Shown here one piece after another: positions 9,081 to 11,323 of a stretch of DNA of 11,323 nucleotides. The DNA lies in NCBI GenBank assembly GCA_030037105.1, contig JASHRY010000134.1:1-11323 (forward strand), written 5' to 3'. Source of the DNA: Xanthobacteraceae bacterium (GTDB taxonomy: Bacteria > Pseudomonadota > Alphaproteobacteria > Rhizobiales > Xanthobacteraceae). The position numbers were made by a program, and so were the translations under genes. A model generated the notes under the pieces. That model was not told where the DNA came from. It ran no database searches and saw only the letters and a list, made by a program, of their open reading frames with translations. Every line of letters begins with the position of its first letter. Position 1 is the stretch's first letter.

Positions 9081-10064
9081 ATGGAAGCTGCGGTCACCCT
9101 GCCGACGGCGGCGGACGTCGATGCGGCCGCCCGGCGGCTCGCCGGCGTCGCCTGGCGCACGCCTCTCCTCACGTCGGCGGCGCTCGATGCCATGACCGGC
9201 GGACGCGTTTTCCTCAAGGCGGAAACCTTGCAGCGCACCGGCTCGTTCAAGTTCCGCGGCGCCTACAACAAGCTGGCGGCGATCCCGCCCGAACGGCGCG
9301 CGGGCGGCGTCGTGGCGTTCTCCTCCGGCAACCACGCGCAGGGCGTCGCGGCGGCGGCACAGCTCCTCGGCATGCCCTGCCTGATCGTCATGCCGCGCGA
9401 TGCCCCGCGCGCCAAACAGCAGCGCACCGCCGCGCTCGGCGCCGAACTCGTCTTCTACGACCGCGCGCGCGACGACCGCGAGGCGATCGCCGGCGAGATC
9501 GCGGAGCGCCGCGGCGCCGTGCTCGTTCCGCCCTATGACGACGCGTTGATCATCGCCGGGCAGGGCACCGCCGGGCGCGAAATCGTCGAGGATTTAAGCG
9601 CGCTCGGCCTCGCGCCCGACATCGTGGTGGTCACCGCCTCGGGCGGCGGGCTCGCGGCCGGGATCGCCCTTGCGGTCAGGGCGCGCGTGCCGGCGGCGGC
9701 GCTCTACACCGCCGAACCGCAGGGTTTCGACGATCACGCGCGCTCGTTTCGCAGCGGCCGGCGCGAGCAGAACGCGGCGCTGAGCGGCACCATTTGCGAC
9801 GCCCTGATGGCGCGCATGCCGGGCAAGCTTACTTTTGCCATCAACCAATCGCTGGTCGGAGCCGGCGTGGTCGCGAGCGATGCCGAGGTGGCCGCCGCCG
9901 TGGCCTTCGCCTTTTCCGAATTGAAGCTGGTGGTGGAGCCGGGCGGCGCGGTCGCGCTCGCCGCGCTGATGACCGGCAAGGTCGACGTCACCGGCAAAAT
10001 CGCGGTTGCCGTCCTCTCCGGCGGCAATGTGGATCCGGAGCTGTTCTCCCGGCTGGTCGCCTAG
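9081..10064 (+). CDS. PLP-dependent threonine/serine dehydratase (catabolic type, no ACT domain)
   Basis: A 327-residue fold-type II PLP enzyme. Seen: SFKFRGAYN with K57 as the PLP Schiff-base lysine; SSGNHAQG at 81-88, which holds the PLP ring and substrate carboxylate; GQGT at 160-163; the phosphate-binding glycine loop SGGGLAAG at 187-194; and SGGNVDPELFSRL near the C-terminus. Family knowledge: members deaminate L-threonine to 2-oxobutanoate or serine to pyruvate, and close relatives are serine racemases or hydroxyaspartate dehydratases. The absence of a C-terminal ACT-like regulatory domain argues against the isoleucine-feedback-inhibited biosynthetic IlvA. The ATG at 9081 gives the usual N-terminus; the frame is open upstream through the end of gpr but in an overlapping frame with no family similarity. 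No strong Shine-Dalgarno is visible. It follows gpr by 89 bases on the same strand and could be cotranscribed, with no evident functional link. Exact substrate is uncertain. Confidence 0.9.
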   Translation: MEAAVTLPTAADVDAAARRLAGVAWRTPLLTSAALDAMTGGRVFLKAETLQRTGSFKFRGAYNKLAAIPPERRAGGVVAFSSGNHAQGVAAAAQLLGMPCLIVMPRDAPRAKQQRTAALGAELVFYDRARDDREAIAGEIAERRGAVLVPPYDDALIIAGQGTAGREIVEDLSALGLAPDIVVVTASGGGLAAGIALAVRARVPAAALYTAEPQGFDDHARSFRSGRREQNAALSGTICDALMARMPGKLTFAINQSLVGAGVVASDAEVAAAVAFAFSELKLVVEPGGAVALAALMTGKVDVTGKIAVAVLSGGNVDPELFSRLVA

Positions 10065-10066
10065 AG

Positions 10067-10098
10067 GCGGGATGTTTGTCTTCGAATCGTCGTCCCGC
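10067..10098 (+). terminator. Possible weak hairpin after the dehydratase gene
   Basis: GCGGGA (10067-10072) and TCCCGC (10093-10098) can pair across a 20-base loop immediately after the TAG stop. There is no T-run, only a mildly T-rich stretch before the repeat element that follows, so the neighbouring repeat may be the more effective 3'-end structure. Confidence 0.2.
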
Positions 10099-10105
10099 TC
10101 CCCGC

Positions 10106-10160
10106 TTTGTATTGTCGCGCGGCCGGACGGAAAATCGGTTCCCACTTTTCCTGGACGCGC
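10106..10160 (+). repeat. REP-like hairpin repeat, copy 1
   Basis: A 55-bp element that matches copy 2 (10803-10857) at 53 of 55 positions in opposite orientation. Its core GGAAAATCGGTTCCCACTTTTCC can fold through GGAAAA/TTTTCC, enclosed by GCGCGGCC/GGACGCGC with one mismatch. It lies between the convergent stops of the dehydratase (10064) and the secreted-protein gene (10171), where it could serve as a shared 3'-end structure. From memory, similar motifs recur in intergenic regions of Rhizobiales genomes. Confidence 0.75.
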
Positions 10161-10170
10161 GGCGCAAACT

Positions 10171-10533
10171 TCAGGCGCCGGCGCCCGGCATGAAGCAACG
10201 GATCTGGGTCACGCCGTTTGCATCCTGATACGGCCACACCACGGCCGGACCGAAGCGGTTCGGCTCGGTCACGAGCGCCGAGTCGGGCACGACGATCCAT
10301 TCGCCGTGGAGCCGCACGCGATAGCGGCCGTCCCTTGTGTCCCAGTCCACGTCCTGGACGCTGACCCCGTCGGCGAACGAACAGCACAAGCCTTTTCCGC
10401 TCGCGAGCTGATCGAACCAGGGCTTGAGCGGCGAATTGGCATAGCGCCCGTCCGGATCGCGGGCGCACACGTTGTTCGCAACCATGAGACTCACGCACAA
10501 CGCCATGAACGCCGGACCGGTGAGTCTGTGCAT
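10171..10533 (-). CDS. Small secreted protein of unknown function with a CCSFADG motif
   Basis: A 120-residue protein with a likely Sec signal peptide: basic start MHR, hydrophobic core to about residue 20, and probable cleavage after NVCA (residue 24). C23 lies at -2 of that site and lacks a lipobox context. The mature part of about 96 residues has the segment SGKGLCCSFADG (C50, C51), then DVDWDTRDGRYRVRLHGEWIVVPD and a final IRCFMPGAG with C113. Three mature cysteines suggest a disulfide plus one free thiol, or a metal or haem-like site, but no such motif is complete. I recall similar small periplasmic proteins, often as several paralogues, in Rhizobiales genomes, none with a function I know. 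The start is supported by GGAGG six bases upstream. It is convergent with the dehydratase and bracketed by the two hairpin repeats. Confidence 0.8.
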   Translation of the reverse strand: MHRLTGPAFMALCVSLMVANNVCARDPDGRYANSPLKPWFDQLASGKGLCCSFADGVSVQDVDWDTRDGRYRVRLHGEWIVVPDSALVTEPNRFGPAVVWPYQDANGVTQIRCFMPGAGA

Positions 10534-10859
10534 CGTGGCCTCCAGAAGTTCATGTGATGCGGACCAAAGACGCGAGGGCCCGGCACACCTGGAGAACGCA
10601 ACGCTTTCGCCTCGGCGTCGTCGCCGATCCGCATCGAGTCGTCAAAAAACAACTTTCATGCCGTTTACGCGAATCGCTTTGGGCGACCGCCTTTGGTTAA
10701 CAAATTATGAACGCGCCCGCCATGGCATGGTTCCGCTCGAGCCAACGCCGCCGGCAGCACAGCATGCGCAGACGCGGCCGGTCAGGGAGGAACGGCGCTG
10801 GAGCGCGTCCAGGAAAAGTGGGAACCGGTTTTCCGTCCGGACGCGCGACAATACAAAAA
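10534..10859. other. Intergenic region between the 79-residue protein gene and the secreted-protein gene
   Basis: These 326 bases contain repeat copy 2 at the right end and an AT-richer island at about 10640-10715 (with TTGGTTAACAAATTATGAAC) that is the likeliest promoter area for the minus-strand secreted-protein gene. A plus-strand frame from ATG 10658 to TGA 10867 (69 codons) has no ribosome-binding site, and its last third is repeat copy 2, so I do not call it a gene. Confidence 0.5.
10803..10857 (-). repeat. REP-like hairpin repeat, copy 2
   Basis: The reverse complement of copy 1 with two differences in 55 bases. In this copy the outer stem is perfect, GCGCGTCC pairing with GGACGCGC, with the inner GGAAAA/TTTTCC pairs inside it, so the whole element can form an extended hairpin of about 44 bases. 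It starts two bases beyond the stop codon of the 79-residue protein gene on the minus strand, consistent with a 3'-end stabiliser or terminator of that transcript. Confidence 0.75.
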
Positions 10860-11099
10860 CTAGCTGAACAACGCGATCAGCTCTTCTTCGCTGAGAACGC
10901 GCAGCGCCGCGAACGGATCGGTGGCGACGGTATTCTTGTCCGGCTCGCCTGGCGACGCGCTCGCCAACTCGCGGGGTGACGGGTCCGGCCGCTCCTGCCG
11001 CGCAGGCGGCGACACCAACGTGTCGGTCTCCTTCCTCGGCGAACCGGCGCCGGGATCGGCGACCACATTATCCCATTTCTGCGGAGAATCATCGGCCAT
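10860..11099 (-). CDS. Small disordered protein with a C-terminal helix, function unknown
   Basis: A 79-residue protein starting MADDSPQKWDNVVADPG. Residues 10-60 are rich in Pro, Ser, Glu and Asp and look disordered; the end, DPFAALRVLSEEELIALFS (61-79), is a plausible amphipathic helix. I recognise no family. I chose the ATG at 11099, with AGG eight bases upstream. The frame extends to an ATG at 11180 that overlaps the TGA of the upstream epimerase gene (ATGA), which would allow translational coupling and add 27 residues; that extension is Arg/Cys-rich and less protein-like, so I favour the shorter form. It sits 77 bases downstream of the epimerase on the same strand and probably shares its transcript. 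The disordered body with a terminal helix would suit a small adaptor or partner-binding protein, but this is inference. Confidence 0.55.
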   Translation of the reverse strand: MADDSPQKWDNVVADPGAGSPRKETDTLVSPPARQERPDPSPRELASASPGEPDKNTVATDPFAALRVLSEEELIALFS

Positions 11100-11176
11100 C
11101 GTCAGACCTACCGGCGCCAAGCAGAGAGCACGCCCGCCGTTCGCCCGCAATCGGATCGGCGACCGATGTGCGCAAC

Positions 11177-11323
11177 TCATCCCCACAGCGCCGCCTCGGG
11201 CGGGTGGACGAGGCTTCCGACGTAGCGCAGGCCGTCGGGGCGATCCTCGGCGAGCAGCAGCGGGCCGTCGAGATCGACGACCCGCGCGCGCTGGGCAACG
11301 AGCACGGCCGGCGCCACGGCCAG
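11177..11323 (-). CDS. C-terminal end of a probable dipeptide epimerase, enolase superfamily (DgcA-like; partial)
   Basis: Only the last 48 residues are in the window, from LAVAPAVLVAQRARVVDLDG to a final HPPEAALWG and TGA. The pattern LAVAPAxxxAQ...VDLDGPLLLAEDRPDGLRY...PPEAALWG resembles the C-terminal part of L-Ala-D/L-Glu epimerases and N-acetyl-D-glutamate racemase DgcA of Alphaproteobacteria, where it follows the last barrel strand of the enolase fold and carries the DxDGP substrate-pocket segment. No catalytic lysine or metal ligand is visible because those lie upstream. The identification is from memory of this tail and is moderately secure. Family knowledge: these enzymes epimerise dipeptides from peptidoglycan recycling or N-acetylglutamate. 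The 79-residue gene follows after 77 bases. Confidence 0.6.
   Translation of the reverse strand: MAVAPAVLVAQRARVVDLDGPLLLAEDRPDGLRYVGSLVHPPEAALWG

Noticed and set aside
10006..10557. 183-residue plus-strand frame over the secreted-protein gene
   Set aside because: The minus-strand product has a signal peptide and a strong ribosome-binding site; the plus frame also starts inside the dehydratase and runs through a repeat.

Overview
The window is GC-rich chromosomal DNA that looks like an alphaproteobacterium of the order Hyphomicrobiales (Rhizobiales), close to the Bradyrhizobium/Rhodopseudomonas/Xanthobacteraceae part of the order. The basis is a giant Growth Pole Ring (GPR)-like coiled-coil protein, an adrenodoxin-type ferredoxin beside a TrxR-like ferredoxin-NADP reductase, a small secreted protein of a type I associate with Rhizobiales, and a hairpin-forming intergenic repeat. 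I made no database comparison; family calls come from motifs and recall. I see no rRNA, tRNA, CRISPR array, transposase or phage gene.

Left block (1-3641, all minus strand, read right to left): an Hpt phosphotransfer protein, a [2Fe-2S] ferredoxin, a ferredoxin-NADP reductase, a GNAT acetyltransferase and a class A FAD monooxygenase-like protein that runs off the left edge. Gaps are 78-137 bases, so this is a loose co-directional cluster rather than a tight operon. Ferredoxin and reductase together form a complete NADPH-to-[2Fe-2S] electron relay with no terminal acceptor gene in view.

Centre: a 556-base divergent intergenic region separates hpt from the dominant gene, a 1597-residue plus-strand coding sequence (4198-8991). 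It has two N-terminal membrane helices, a roughly 1200-residue coiled-coil body built on 22-residue periodicity, a disordered linker and a compact C-terminal domain. I identify it as a member of the GPR family, which scaffolds polar growth in Agrobacterium. Five adjacent 22-residue units (6004-6333) are still recognisable as 66-bp DNA repeats, which points to recent internal duplication. The intergenic region holds a 23-bp tandem repeat before hpt, a dyad and a near-CtrA-like TTAA pair before gpr, and two leader hairpins plus a possible 37-codon upstream ORF overlapping the gpr start.

Right block: a PLP-dependent threonine/serine dehydratase follows gpr on the plus strand. Facing it on the minus strand are a small secreted cysteine-containing protein, a 79-residue disordered small protein, and the last 48 residues of a probable dipeptide epimerase (DgcA-like). 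Two 55-bp copies of a hairpin-forming repeat, 53/55 identical and in opposite orientation, flank the secreted-protein gene.

The most interesting unit is the divergent hpt/gpr locus: a phosphorelay protein next to a polar-growth scaffold, with several structured candidate regulatory elements between them.
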